Notes: a model not told the origin generated them from the sequence alone. Positions 9,201 to 17,275 are shown, numbered from the stretch's first letter. The stretch is 64,000 nucleotides of DNA from PFJX01 sp963713085 (GCA_963713085.1 CAVQKQ010000012.1:62001-126000); one strand, 5' to 3'. Numbers and translations are program-made.

Positions 9201-9501
9201 TGCTGGCGTAGCCATAGGTGTGGTCCACCCCGGACTGGGCGTTCATGATGGCCTCCAGGGGCTTCACCACCAAGTTCCGGATCTCTGTGGCGGAGGCGCC
9301 GGGCTTGGCGACGATGATGTTGGCGGCCGGCACCACGATCTGGGGGTTGTACTCCCGGGGCGTGACCATCAGGGCCAGTATGCCGGTGAGGGTCACCGCG
9401 ATGATCATCAGGGCGGTGAGCTTGGAGGTGAGGAAGGCCCTGGCAAGCCTACCGGCGATGTTCATCGCGTTCTCACCCGTTTGCTCATTCAACGCGCTCA
9501 T
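6208..9501 (-). CDS. RND-family efflux permease
   Basis: A 1097-residue proton-driven inner-membrane pump with the full RND layout: N-terminal membrane helix, large periplasmic loop, helices 2-6, a second loop and helices 8-12. Helix 4 reads GLLVDAAIVVIENIH, with a single Asp and a Glu seven residues later. This is the pattern of heavy-metal RND pumps (CusA/CzcA) rather than the Asp-Asp pair of AcrB-type drug pumps, though the rest of the sequence does not prove a metal substrate. It begins 3 bases after the adaptor gene stop and is followed by the DUF2892 gene. It is presumably controlled by the upstream ArsR regulator. Confidence 0.93.
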   Translation of the reverse strand: MSALNEQTGENAMNIAGRLARAFLTSKLTALMIIAVTLTGILALMVTPREYNPQIVVPAANIIVAKPGASATEIRNLVVKPLEAIMNAQSGVDHTYGYASNDFGLVTVQFKVGENQEDSLVKMYNQLMQNMDRIPPGAMQPVVRPINVDDVPILTLTLSSASLDDFHLREVAQRLLEQVRNVSGVSFTQIIGGRARAVNVWIDPQRLEAAGLTLDRVDQMLRGTNVSAPLGELTRNNLATPLRLSGFLGSADEVARIVVGVSPQGRPVYLKDIARVEDGPAEIEEATRFAYGPAAEAKLKGENPAVTLAIAKKAGTNAVVVADAVLAKVNELKKQAIPAEVQVAVTRNDGAKANAAVNELVMHLGIAIGSVVLILVIFLGWREAGIVTLTVPLILFVVLAVGLAFGQTINRITLFALILSLGLLVDAAIVVIENIHRHLHHGKGGDFGQILVTATNEIGNPTNIATIAVILAFVPMAFVTGMMGPFMAPIPFNVPVAMIASIVIAYMAVPWASNLWLKNKAAKSALAHAKTLEEKGAEKQDPLHRAYVAVLTPLINSATKRNITFLVVLGLLAGAMLMPAWQFVRPAGLNGPLSALGVELKMLPNDNTNTMLLQVDMPAGTALAATDQVARAVGGVLAAESHVTNYQTFLGLTAPIDFAGLVRGDMIKRGSNLTQIRVNLVDKHERNVSSHEIANRLNETLNGVRQAFPTARIKLYETPPGPPVQAQILAELYGPDYDKLRGVAPEVDDAFRQIYGMINVDDSVTANLDSFHIRVDAEKALLSGVAPGQVAQLLRNYVSGFNIGTLHATDAREPIDIVVRLPKALRADPETLMNLRITNPQGTQIPLSAVATVDRVVEAKPIYDRDQHPMVMVGGELLKSSPVYAVLALDRMLDGKKLSNGAKFTTGNLGFAQAQPKDVVDYTLLWGGEMRLTLDVFRDLGSAFIVALILIYLVLVGYYKSFVLPIIVMGAIPLTMVGVFPGHWATSQAFTATSMIGVIALAGIVVRNSLLLIDFILDYRKQGYPLEQAVIEAGAVRFRPILLTALAIILGSAIMITDPVFGGLAVSLIFGTFASTALTLVVIPLMYYLWQRNLKTT

Positions 9502-9504
9502 GGC

Positions 9505-10578
9505 TTACCCCTGGATCTGGTCGCCGTTGTTGACGGCGTCCGTGTTGCCGGTCACCACCCGCTCTCCGGGGTTGAGGCCGGACAGGATTTCGACCCGGTC
9601 ACCCAGGTTGGCACCGGTGCGCACCATGCGGTATTGGGCCAGGCCTTGGGCGTCCACCACGAACACGCCGGTGATGCCGGCCCGCTCCAGCACGGCAGCC
9701 TTGGGCACGGCCAGGACCTGCCGACTGCCGGCGGGGAACAGCACCCGGGCGAAGCTGCCGCTCATCAGTCCAGGGGCGGGCACATCCAGCTTGACGCTAT
9801 AGCTGTGGGACATGGGATCGGCTGCGGGGGACAGGCGCGCCACCTTGCCGGTGACGGGTTCTTCCAGGCCGTCCACCACCACCTGTACGGTCTGGCCCAG
9901 CTTCAGGGTCTTGAACAGTGCTTCGGTGACACTGGTCTGCACCTGGAGCTTGGCGGGGTTCTCCACCATCAGCACAGGCTGGCCCGGCGCGGCGATATCG
10001 CCCTCCATGGCCAGCTTGCGGGTCACCACGCCATTGATGGGGGAGGTGACCACGGCGTATTTGAGCTGGCCCTGGGCGGTGCCGAGGCCGGCTTTTGCCT
10101 GGGCCGCCCGGGCGACGGCGATATCGTGATTCAGCTTCATCTTTTCGTACTGCTGCCGGGTCACAACCTCATCTTTGTAAAGGGCGGAGAAACGCTCGTA
10201 GTCGGCCTTGGCGTCCCTGCTGGCATCCTCGGCCTGTTGCAGTCCAAGCCGGGCCTGGGCCACGGCCCCTTCAACGTCCAGCGGGTCGATGGTGAACAGG
10301 CGCTGGCCGGCCTTGACGGACTGGCCTTCCGCCACGGCGATATCCTTGATGTAGCCCATCAACCGCGAGGCCACGCTGACCGATTCCAGAGCCACAACGG
10401 TGCCCGGGATGGAGGTGGTGGCCTCGGTTTGCGAGGGCTGGATCTCTTTCACAGGGGCACGCACCATGTGTCGGGCCGCTTGGGCGGTCTTGGCGTGTTC
10501 GTCACCGCCACAGCCGACCAGGGCGCCGGTCAGTGCGAGTAGGAACAGGAGGGATTTCAGGGGAACACGGTGGGTCAT
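9505..10578 (-). CDS. RND periplasmic adaptor lipoprotein (membrane fusion protein)
   Basis: About 357 residues, with a lipoprotein signal peptide ending in LVGCG (lipobox cysteine), a biotinyl-lipoyl-like domain, an alpha-helical hairpin and beta-barrel domains typical of AcrA/HlyD-type adaptors. It bridges the RND permease and the outer-membrane channel encoded on either side. The ATG at 10578 is chosen because GGTGA lies 5 bases upstream and it gives an ideal signal peptide; an ATG at 10590 and a GTG at 10596 are alternatives. It lies between the channel and permease genes, all co-directional. Confidence 0.9.
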   Translation of the reverse strand: MTHRVPLKSLLFLLALTGALVGCGGDEHAKTAQAARHMVRAPVKEIQPSQTEATTSIPGTVVALESVSVASRLMGYIKDIAVAEGQSVKAGQRLFTIDPLDVEGAVAQARLGLQQAEDASRDAKADYERFSALYKDEVVTRQQYEKMKLNHDIAVARAAQAKAGLGTAQGQLKYAVVTSPINGVVTRKLAMEGDIAAPGQPVLMVENPAKLQVQTSVTEALFKTLKLGQTVQVVVDGLEEPVTGKVARLSPAADPMSHSYSVKLDVPAPGLMSGSFARVLFPAGSRQVLAVPKAAVLERAGITGVFVVDAQGLAQYRMVRTGANLGDRVEILSGLNPGERVVTGNTDAVNNGDQIQG

Positions 10579-10609
10579 GTCATTCACCATCAGCACGGTT
10601 TTCTGAAGA

Positions 10610-11995
10610 TCAGAGTTGTTCGGGGTTGAGCACGCCCAGGGCGCGCTTCAGTTCGGCACGGTTGACGGCCTGGTCGTAACGGGCCGCCACCAGGTCGGCC
10701 CGGGTCTTGTCCAGCTGGGCCTGGGCGGCCAGCAGTTCCACCAGGGTGCCGACGCCGTTTTCATAGCGTTTCTTGACCAGGCGCTGGGCCTCGGTGGCCT
10801 GTTCCACGCCTGCCTCCCGGACCGCGATCCGGGTCTCGGCTTCCAGCGCCTTGCGGTGGGCGTCGGTCACCTGATAGCCGATGCCGTCCTCGGCCTGGCG
10901 CAGCTTGGCTGCCAGCTCGGAACGGGAGGCCTCCGCCCGGTCGACGGCGGCATTGGCGCTGCCACCGTCGAAGGCGGTCCAGGTCAGGACGCCGGCCACG
11001 GTATACGAGGCGGCGTCAAAGCCCACGGTATCGTCGTTCCAGTCCTGGCGCAGCATGACGTTGAACTGGGGTTTCTTGCCGGAGCGGGCCACGCGTACCT
11101 GGGCACCGGCGGCATCGGCCTGATGACGCAGAGCATCGAGGCCGGGGTTGCCGTCCCTGGCCTGGCGGCGTAGATCGACGTCATTGCCGGTCAGGAGTGC
11201 AGGCATGACCGGTGCGCCGACATCAAGGGGTTCGTCCAGGGATTTGCCCATGAGCAGGTGCAACTGGTCCAGGGCCGCGGCTTCGGCATTCCTGGCCTCG
11301 GTCAGTTTGAGCGTCGCCTCTTCCAGATTGACCCTGGCCGACAGCACGTCGCTTTTCACCGCCATGCCCTGTTTGTGCAGGTTTTCCGTGATGCGCACGA
11401 ATTCTTCCGCCGCGGTCCGGCCCTGTTCCGCCACCTGGATGTAGGCCCGGGCCGTGTGGACGCCCTGGTAGGCCATGAGCACCTGCTTTACGACCTGCTG
11501 GCGCGCCATGATGTCGCCGGACTGGGCCGCGCGGACGTAAGCCTTGGCGGTATCAACGTAGCCGGCCACCATGCCGCCGTTGTAGACTGGCACCAGCAAT
11601 TCAATGCGGGGATTGACGTTGCTGACCGAGCCGGGGTGGTTGAGGTCGCGGGGTGCTATGGCCAGGACGTTGGGATTGGTCGGATCGAATTGGCCGGCGC
11701 CGAAATCGCCAAAGGTGGCACCGCGCTGGGAGAGCTTCAGCCCGAACGCACTGAGCGCGTCATTGGTATTGGTCGCCGTGAGGGAAAGATTGAGGCGGGG
11801 CAGCCTGTTGCCCTCGGCTTGGCGCACCGCAGCCTGGGCCTGCTCGATCTGTGCCTTGCTGATGGCCAGGTCGGGGTTCTGGGACAGGGCGGCATCCACG
11901 CATTGGCGGAACTCGAGGGTGTCCGCCCCGGAAGTATTGGCGGCCAGGGCCAACATAACAGCGGCCGCCAGCCGTTGTAGCTTGGCATGATGCAT
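10610..11995 (-). CDS. TolC-family outer-membrane efflux channel
   Basis: A 461-residue protein with a cleavable signal peptide (about 24 residues, ending SGA) and two repeated halves of long coiled-coil helices, the layout of outer-membrane efflux proteins (OEP repeats). It forms the trimeric exit duct for the RND pump encoded next. The start codon has AAGGAG 7 bases upstream. It is the first structural gene after the ArsR regulator, separated from it by 127 AT-rich bases that contain an inverted repeat. Confidence 0.92.
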   Translation of the reverse strand: MHHAKLQRLAAAVMLALAANTSGADTLEFRQCVDAALSQNPDLAISKAQIEQAQAAVRQAEGNRLPRLNLSLTATNTNDALSAFGLKLSQRGATFGDFGAGQFDPTNPNVLAIAPRDLNHPGSVSNVNPRIELLVPVYNGGMVAGYVDTAKAYVRAAQSGDIMARQQVVKQVLMAYQGVHTARAYIQVAEQGRTAAEEFVRITENLHKQGMAVKSDVLSARVNLEEATLKLTEARNAEAAALDQLHLLMGKSLDEPLDVGAPVMPALLTGNDVDLRRQARDGNPGLDALRHQADAAGAQVRVARSGKKPQFNVMLRQDWNDDTVGFDAASYTVAGVLTWTAFDGGSANAAVDRAEASRSELAAKLRQAEDGIGYQVTDAHRKALEAETRIAVREAGVEQATEAQRLVKKRYENGVGTLVELLAAQAQLDKTRADLVAARYDQAVNRAELKRALGVLNPEQL

Positions 11996-12041
11996 ATCAA
12001 CGCTCCTTGCTGAATTCTCAAGCGCCGCAGAGTGGTTGGCG

Positions 12042-12069
12042 GCTATATATCAGTGAGCGCTAATATAGC
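12042..12069 (-). promoter_or_regulatory. Inverted repeat upstream of the efflux operon
   Basis: GCTATAT (12042-12048) and ATATAGC (12063-12069) form a perfect 7-bp inverted repeat with a 14-base spacer in the AT-rich gap between the arsR-type gene and the TolC-like gene. It overlaps candidate -10 sequences read on the minus strand. It is a plausible second operator for the ArsR-family regulator or an internal promoter of the efflux genes. No binding evidence is available. Confidence 0.4.
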
Positions 12070-12122
12070 AATTAATTTTACTTATGTATAGATAAGGCCC
12101 ACTCGCTGCCTTATGGCAGGCG

Positions 12123-12440
12123 TTATTTTGTAAAACCGCAAAAAACATCGCGCATCATGCCGATCAGCTGAAGCGTCCGGGTGTCGCCTACCCGGTAGTA
12201 AACCCGGTTTGCGTCTTTTCGGGTGCGCAATACACCTTTGTCACGCAGAATGGCCAAGTGTTGAGAGATGTTGCTTTGGGATGTCCCGACGTTTTCAACG
12301 ATGTCTTGCACGCTCACTTCCTTGTCGCCGAGCACGCATAGAATCTTGAGTCTGAGGGGATGGGACATGGCCTTGAGCGCGCGGGAAGCCTGTTCTATGT
12401 GTTCGTCCTTGTCGATGAGTTCCGTGGACCCGGTAATCAT
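12123..12440 (-). CDS. ArsR-family repressor with SqrR/BigR-type cysteine pair
   Basis: A 105-residue winged-helix repressor with the recognition helix in SQSNISQHLAILRDKGVL. It contains exactly two cysteines, C35 (in LKILCVLG) and C101 (in MRDVFCGF). The 66-residue spacing equals that between C41 and C107 of SqrR and the matching pair of BigR, which form a tetrasulfide bridge on sensing persulfides. No arsenic-type CVC motif is present. Good GGAGA ribosome binding site. It heads the efflux operon that ends in a DUF2892 gene, a family often under BigR/SqrR control. The sensing role is therefore inferred from residue spacing plus context. Confidence 0.88.
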   Translation of the reverse strand: MITGSTELIDKDEHIEQASRALKAMSHPLRLKILCVLGDKEVSVQDIVENVGTSQSNISQHLAILRDKGVLRTRKDANRVYYRVGDTRTLQLIGMMRDVFCGFTK

Positions 12441-12500
12441 GATGTCTCCGTATTGCGGTTTGTTATGTAATCAAACAGCCATGTTCAGTATATCGCGTAA

Positions 12501-12516
12501 AGTATTCAAATATACT
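12501..12516 (-). promoter_or_regulatory. Candidate ArsR operator
   Basis: AGTAT-N6-ATACT forms a 16-bp inverted repeat 60 bases upstream of the ArsR-family start codon, in the AT-rich divergent region with gpmI. A further outlying AGTATA/TATACT pair (12487-12492 and 12511-12516) extends the symmetry. ArsR-family proteins bind AT-rich imperfect palindromes of this size at their own promoters. Location and symmetry are the only evidence. Confidence 0.4.
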
Positions 12517-12560
12517 AAAATACCTCGCGAAAACTGACCGCCAGATGATAAAAATTGCTA

Positions 12561-14108
12561 ATGCCTGAACCCGCCGTAAAGCCCGTAGTGCTGATCATTC
12601 TTGACGGCTTCGGTTGTCGCGAAGCAGACAGCTTCAATGCGATTGCCTGCGCCCACAAGCCCAATTGGGACAGGTTCTGGAAGACCTATCCACATACTTT
12701 GATCCAGGCGTCGGAGGCCCCTGTCGGCTTGCCATCCGGGCAAATGGGCAACTCCGAGGTGGGGCACCTCAACATCGGCGCCGGGCGTGTCGTGTACCAG
12801 GAATTCACCCGCATCGACCGGGCCATCGGCAGCGGCCATTTCTTTGTCAATCTCGCCCTCAAGGACACCATTGCCAAGGCCAAGGCCGGAAACGGCGCCC
12901 TGCATATCCTGGGCCTGCTCTCGGACGGCGGCGTGCACAGCCACGAAAACCATATTCACGCCATGTTGGAAATGGCCCTGCGCGAAGGACTGGAGCGGGT
13001 CTATCTGCACGCCTTCCTGGATGGCCGCGATACGCCGCCCCAGAGTGCCGAGGCTTACCTGCGCAGGCTTCAAGACAAGATCGATGCGCTCAAGGGCGGT
13101 CGAATCGCATCCATCATCGGCCGCTTCTATGCCATGGACCGGGATCACCGCTGGCCGAGGGTAAAAGTGGCCTATGACATGCTTACCTCGGGCCGAGCAG
13201 AGTTCTCGGCAGCCAATGCCGTGGTGGGACTGGAAATGGCTTACGGGCGCGGCGAAACTGACGAATTCGTCAAGGCCACCACCATTGTCCCGGAATGCGA
13301 AGCGCCGGCGCGGGTGCAGGATGGGGATGCCATTGTTTTCATGAATTTCCGCTCCGACCGGGCGCGCGAGCTTACCCGCGCCTTCATCGAACCGGATTTC
13401 TCCGAGTTCGAGCGGGAACAATGGCCCAGGCTTTCGGCCTATTGCACCCTGACCGGCTACAGCGAGGATTTCGACGTGGCTGTGGCCTTCCCGCCAGTGC
13501 GCATCCGCAACGGATTCGGCGAGTATGTCGCGCAACTGGGATTGCGCCAATTGCGCATCGCGGAAACCGAGAAATATCCCCACGTCACCTACTTCTTCAA
13601 CGGCGGAGAGGAAATGGTCTATCCGGGCGAGGATCGCATCATGGTCCAGTCGCCGCATGTGGCCACCTACGACCTGAAGCCGGAAATGAGCGCCTACGAA
13701 GTGACCGACAAGCTCGTGGAGGCGATTCATAGCCGGAAGTACGACGCGATCATCTGCAATTTCGCGAATACCGACATGGTGGGCCATACCGGGGTATTCG
13801 AGGCGGCCAAGAAGGCGGTGGAGGTGGTGGATGAATGCATAGGCCGGGCGGTCGAGGCCGTGCAGTCCGTGGGCGGCGAGGTGCTGATCACGGCCGACCA
13901 CGGAAACGCCGAGAACATGAGTGATCCCGCGAGCAACCAGCCCCATACCGCACACACCACGAATCTGGTGCCCTTTATTTATATCGGCCGCAACGCCCGG
14001 CTCCAGCACAGAGGCGCCCTGGAAGATGTGTCGCCAACCCTGCTCAAGATGATGGGCTTGCCTCAACCCTTGGAGATGACGGGCCACGCCCTGATCGAAT
14101 TCGAGTAG
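12561..14108 (+). CDS. gpmI: 2,3-bisphosphoglycerate-independent phosphoglycerate mutase
   Basis: A 515-residue enzyme of glycolysis/gluconeogenesis interconverting 3- and 2-phosphoglycerate. The N-terminal metal-site motif ILDGFG, the phosphoserine motif GNSEVGHLNIGAGR, and the C-terminal metal motifs (NTDMVGHTG, DHGNAE and the HTAHTTN segment) are all intact. The ATG at 12561 is used; an in-frame TTG two codons earlier is less likely. In many betaproteobacteria gpmI lies divergent to the rhodanese-grxC-secB cluster and ahead of envC-ctpA. Here envC and ctpA follow, but the rhodanese is about 11 kb away. Confidence 0.96.
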   Translation: MPEPAVKPVVLIILDGFGCREADSFNAIACAHKPNWDRFWKTYPHTLIQASEAPVGLPSGQMGNSEVGHLNIGAGRVVYQEFTRIDRAIGSGHFFVNLALKDTIAKAKAGNGALHILGLLSDGGVHSHENHIHAMLEMALREGLERVYLHAFLDGRDTPPQSAEAYLRRLQDKIDALKGGRIASIIGRFYAMDRDHRWPRVKVAYDMLTSGRAEFSAANAVVGLEMAYGRGETDEFVKATTIVPECEAPARVQDGDAIVFMNFRSDRARELTRAFIEPDFSEFEREQWPRLSAYCTLTGYSEDFDVAVAFPPVRIRNGFGEYVAQLGLRQLRIAETEKYPHVTYFFNGGEEMVYPGEDRIMVQSPHVATYDLKPEMSAYEVTDKLVEAIHSRKYDAIICNFANTDMVGHTGVFEAAKKAVEVVDECIGRAVEAVQSVGGEVLITADHGNAENMSDPASNQPHTAHTTNLVPFIYIGRNARLQHRGALEDVSPTLLKMMGLPQPLEMTGHALIEFE

Positions 14109-14211
14109 GCATAGTTCACGGCGCGGAACGCGATGCGCGGCAAACCTGGGCTTGGCGGCGGAAGTGATGGGACAATAGCGCGCCCCTTGCTGGTCGAGTC
14201 GCGTTTACCCC

Positions 14212-15429
14212 ATGTCAGGTTCTCACTTGCAACAACCCTTTGCCATCGGGCTTTTCCTGGGCCTGATGCTTTTCTGTGCCCTGGCGGCGACGGCGGCTCC
14301 GGATGCCGGCAAGCAGCAGGAGCTGAAGGACCTGCGGGAGCGCATCCAGTCCTTGCAGCAAGAGTTGGAACAGGCCAGCGAGGACCGTTCCGACGTGGCC
14401 GATGCCCTGAAGAAGTCGGAGCGGCGCATTTCCGACGTGAATCGCAGCCTGCGCAAACTGGCGGCTCGCCAGAACGACCTGGCTCGCGCCCTGGCCGCGC
14501 TCAATGAAGAGACCCGGACGACCCAGATGCAATTGGATGAACAGGAAAAGCGCCTGGATGAATTGTTGCGGGAACGCTATATGCAGGGTGAGGGTGATGC
14601 CCTGAAACTCATGCTCAACGGCCAGGATCCCAGCGAGGTGGCGCGCAACCTGGAGTATTACGGCTATATAGGCCGGGCCCGCGCGGATCTGATCGGCCAG
14701 TACCGGGCCAGTTTGGCGCGTCTGGGTGAATTGAAGAAGAAGACTCAGGAAAAGAACGACAGTCTGGCCCAAGTGAAAAGCGATCGGATCGCCCAGAAGC
14801 ACGAACTGGAATCCGAGAAAGCGGAACGTCAGGATGTGCTTTACAAGCTGTCCCGGCAAATCCGCAGTCATCGCAAACAGATCGACACCTTGGTACGGGA
14901 CGAGAAGCGACTGACCCGATTGATCATAAGGCTGGCCGCCTTGAGCCGGGCCAGTAAGGTGACCGCGCCTCCATCCGGAAAGCCTGGCCAGCGTGTGAAC
15001 AAGGTCGCGGACGCGACGCTGGCGGGACTGGATTTCATGCGCCTGCGCGGCAAGCTGGCGTTGCCGGTGGCGGGGGAAATCCTGCGCAGGTTCGGCCAGA
15101 GCAGGGAAGGGGGTGGCCCGGCTTGGAAAGGCCTGTTCATTCGCGCCCGCCAGGGAACCGACGTGCATGCCGTGGGGTCAGGCAAGGTAGCCTTCGCGGA
15201 TTGGCTGCGGGGCTTCGGCAACCTGCTGGTGATCGACCACGGAGACGGCTATCTCAGCCTATACAGCAATAATGAAAGCTTGTATAAACAACCAGGTGAG
15301 TCCGTGAGCGCGGGCGACGTGGTGGCTTCAGTGGGGGCCACCGGGGGCCAGGACGAGCCGGGTCTTTATTTCGAACTGCGCCATCAAGGTAAACCTTTCG
15401 ATCCCCTCAGTTGGGTCAATCTCAAGTAA
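14212..15429 (+). CDS. envC: EnvC-like murein hydrolase activator
   Basis: A 405-residue exported protein: signal peptide (to about residue 29), a long coiled-coil (about 33-250) and a C-terminal LytM/M23 domain. The LytM domain lacks the usual metal ligands: the expected HxH-type site reads YLSLYSNN and the last His motif is shifted to YFELRHQG. Such degenerate LytM domains activate amidases at the division septum rather than cut peptidoglycan themselves. It lies between gpmI and ctpA, the usual betaproteobacterial order, 12 bases before ctpA. Confidence 0.9.
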   Translation: MSGSHLQQPFAIGLFLGLMLFCALAATAAPDAGKQQELKDLRERIQSLQQELEQASEDRSDVADALKKSERRISDVNRSLRKLAARQNDLARALAALNEETRTTQMQLDEQEKRLDELLRERYMQGEGDALKLMLNGQDPSEVARNLEYYGYIGRARADLIGQYRASLARLGELKKKTQEKNDSLAQVKSDRIAQKHELESEKAERQDVLYKLSRQIRSHRKQIDTLVRDEKRLTRLIIRLAALSRASKVTAPPSGKPGQRVNKVADATLAGLDFMRLRGKLALPVAGEILRRFGQSREGGGPAWKGLFIRARQGTDVHAVGSGKVAFADWLRGFGNLLVIDHGDGYLSLYSNNESLYKQPGESVSAGDVVASVGATGGQDEPGLYFELRHQGKPFDPLSWVNLK

Positions 15430-15441
15430 GCAAGAGGCAGC

Positions 15442-16866
15442 ATGTCAAGCAAGATAAAACAAATCAGTCTGGTGGTTTTCGGTGTCGTATTCGGCATCGC
15501 CCTGACTCTGAATTACTCCGCCATCGCCGAGCACGATCCGGAACCTTTGCCCATTGAAGACCTGCGCGCCTTCACGGAGATCTTTGGCAAGATCAAGAGC
15601 GACTACGTGGAACCGGTGGAGGACAAGAAACTCATCACCGGGGCCATCAACGGCATGCTGGCCGGTCTGGACCCCCACTCTACCTACATGGATGCGGAAG
15701 AGTTCAAGGAACTCCAGGTGGGCACCCAGGGCGAATTCGGCGGCCTGGGTATCGAAGTGGGCATGGAGGACGGCTTCGTCAAGGTGGTATCCCCCATCGA
15801 GGACACGCCCGCCTTCAAGGCAGGGGTCAAGAGCGGGGATCTGATCGTCAAGCTGGACGAGACACCGGTCAAGGGCATGACCCTCAACGATGCGGTGAAG
15901 AAAATGCGCGGTAAGCCCGGCACCGACATCACCCTTACCATCGTGCGCAAGGGCGAGAACAAGCCGCTCACCATCAAGCTGACCCGCGCCGTCATCAAGA
16001 TCAAGAGCGTCAAGTACAAGCTGGCGGAACCGGGTTTCGGCTATATCCGCATCACCCAGTTCCAGGAGCATACCGGCGAGAATCTGGTGGCCGCCTTGAA
16101 GGACCTCCAGGAGCAGAACAAGGGTGCCGCCCTCAAAGGCCTGGTACTTGACCTGCGCAATGATCCCGGCGGCCTGCTCAATACCGCGGTATCCGTGTCC
16201 GGGGCCTTCCTCAAGCCGGGCGACCTGGTGGTCTACACCGATGGCCGCACCGAGGATGCCAAGATGCGTCTCACCAACAGCAAGGACAGTTATCTGCGCC
16301 CCACCGAGACGGACTATCTGAAAACCCTGCCCGCCTGGGTCAAGACCGTGCCCATGGTGGTGCTGGTCAACGGCGGCTCCGCCTCCGCCTCCGAGATCGT
16401 GTCCGGTGCCCTGCAGGATCACAAGCGCGCCGTGATCATCGGCACGCAAACCTTCGGCAAGGGTTCGGTGCAGACCATCATTCCACTCAACAACGGCACC
16501 GCCATCAAACTGACCACCGCCCGTTACTACACGCCCAACGGCCGTAGCATCCAGGCCAAGGGCATTACCCCGGATATCGTTGTGGATGAGGCGACCATCT
16601 CCCCCACGGATGCCCCCAAGATGGAATTGCACGAAGCCGACCTGGAGAAGCACCTGGCGAATCCTCAGGACGAGGAGTCGACTCAGGGTGAGGCCAAATC
16701 CAAGGATTCCGAGACCAAATCCGAAAAGGACACGGGCAAGGACAGCGAAAAGGCGGATAAGTCCAAGTCCGAAGGGGGGGTACTGGCCAGCAAGACGGAC
16801 TATCAGTTCAACCAGGCCCTGATCCTTCTCAAGGGGCTCGCCCTCCTGCAAGACCGCAAGGACTGA
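15442..16866 (+). CDS. ctpA: C-terminal processing protease CtpA/Prc (S41 family)
   Basis: A 474-residue periplasmic serine protease: N-terminal signal/anchor helix, PDZ domain (about residues 95-170, with GGLGIEVGMEDGFVKVVSP), then the S41 catalytic core. The nucleophile Ser is in NGGSASASEIV and the general-base Lys in FGKGSVQT. The tail after residue 390 is highly charged, rich in Lys/Glu/Ser/Asp, and low complexity. It cleaves exported proteins at C-termini. Downstream of envC with a 12-base gap, probably one operon. Confidence 0.95.
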   Translation: MSSKIKQISLVVFGVVFGIALTLNYSAIAEHDPEPLPIEDLRAFTEIFGKIKSDYVEPVEDKKLITGAINGMLAGLDPHSTYMDAEEFKELQVGTQGEFGGLGIEVGMEDGFVKVVSPIEDTPAFKAGVKSGDLIVKLDETPVKGMTLNDAVKKMRGKPGTDITLTIVRKGENKPLTIKLTRAVIKIKSVKYKLAEPGFGYIRITQFQEHTGENLVAALKDLQEQNKGAALKGLVLDLRNDPGGLLNTAVSVSGAFLKPGDLVVYTDGRTEDAKMRLTNSKDSYLRPTETDYLKTLPAWVKTVPMVVLVNGGSASASEIVSGALQDHKRAVIIGTQTFGKGSVQTIIPLNNGTAIKLTTARYYTPNGRSIQAKGITPDIVVDEATISPTDAPKMELHEADLEKHLANPQDEESTQGEAKSKDSETKSEKDTGKDSEKADKSKSEGGVLASKTDYQFNQALILLKGLALLQDRKD

Positions 16867-16879
16867 TTGGGGGAATCGG

Positions 16880-17275
16880 ATGACGACACCCTGCGACATC
16901 GAGAAACGTCGCGAGATCGTCTTCCATCCCCTGCCGCCAGGCCAGGTGGAACGCGCGCTGCGGCAACTGGCGGACCTGCCGGACCTAGAGGTGGTTGCCC
17001 TGGATGCCCTCTCGTTGCAAGTCCGCTACTGTGTTGCCCGCTACACCTTGCAGGATGTGGAAATCCTTTTGCTCAGCCAGGGGTTCCATCTCGAAAACAC
17101 GCTGATGATCCGTATCAAGCGTGCCCTCGTGTATTACGCCGAGCATGTGCAGCGCGAGAACATGGAGCAGCCGGAAGTGCGTACCAAGAACTATCAGGCA
17201 CACATGGAGGGCTGGGGCAAGCGGCCCCATGGGGACAAGGACGAAACCCCGGCCGAATGGCGTCAGTACAAGTAA
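16880..17275 (+). CDS. Conserved hypothetical protein, possible HMA-like ferredoxin fold
   Basis: A 131-residue cytoplasmic protein without signal peptide or membrane helix. The central part (about residues 14-72) alternates strands and helices in a pattern like heavy-metal-associated domains: VERALRQLADLPDLEVVALD, then LQVRYC, then a helix ending LLSQGF. The metal-binding CxxC is absent. The C-terminal part is charged and ends with GWGKRPHGDKDETP. It starts 13 bases after ctpA and is likely co-transcribed. I do not recognise a named function. Confidence 0.7.
   Translation: MTTPCDIEKRREIVFHPLPPGQVERALRQLADLPDLEVVALDALSLQVRYCVARYTLQDVEILLLSQGFHLENTLMIRIKRALVYYAEHVQRENMEQPEVRTKNYQAHMEGWGKRPHGDKDETPAEWRQYK

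Noticed and set aside
12558..14087. A 509-codon minus-strand open frame opposite gpmI
   Set aside because: gpmI has all catalytic motifs; the antisense frame is His/Gly/Val-rich and typical of high-GC shadow frames.
14212..15429. Active M23 metallopeptidase
   Set aside because: The metal-binding His motifs are not present in the LytM domain, fitting an EnvC-type activator instead.
15445..16899. A 484-codon minus-strand open frame opposite ctpA
   Set aside because: Same reasoning: ctpA is fully supported and the antisense product has no recognisable features.
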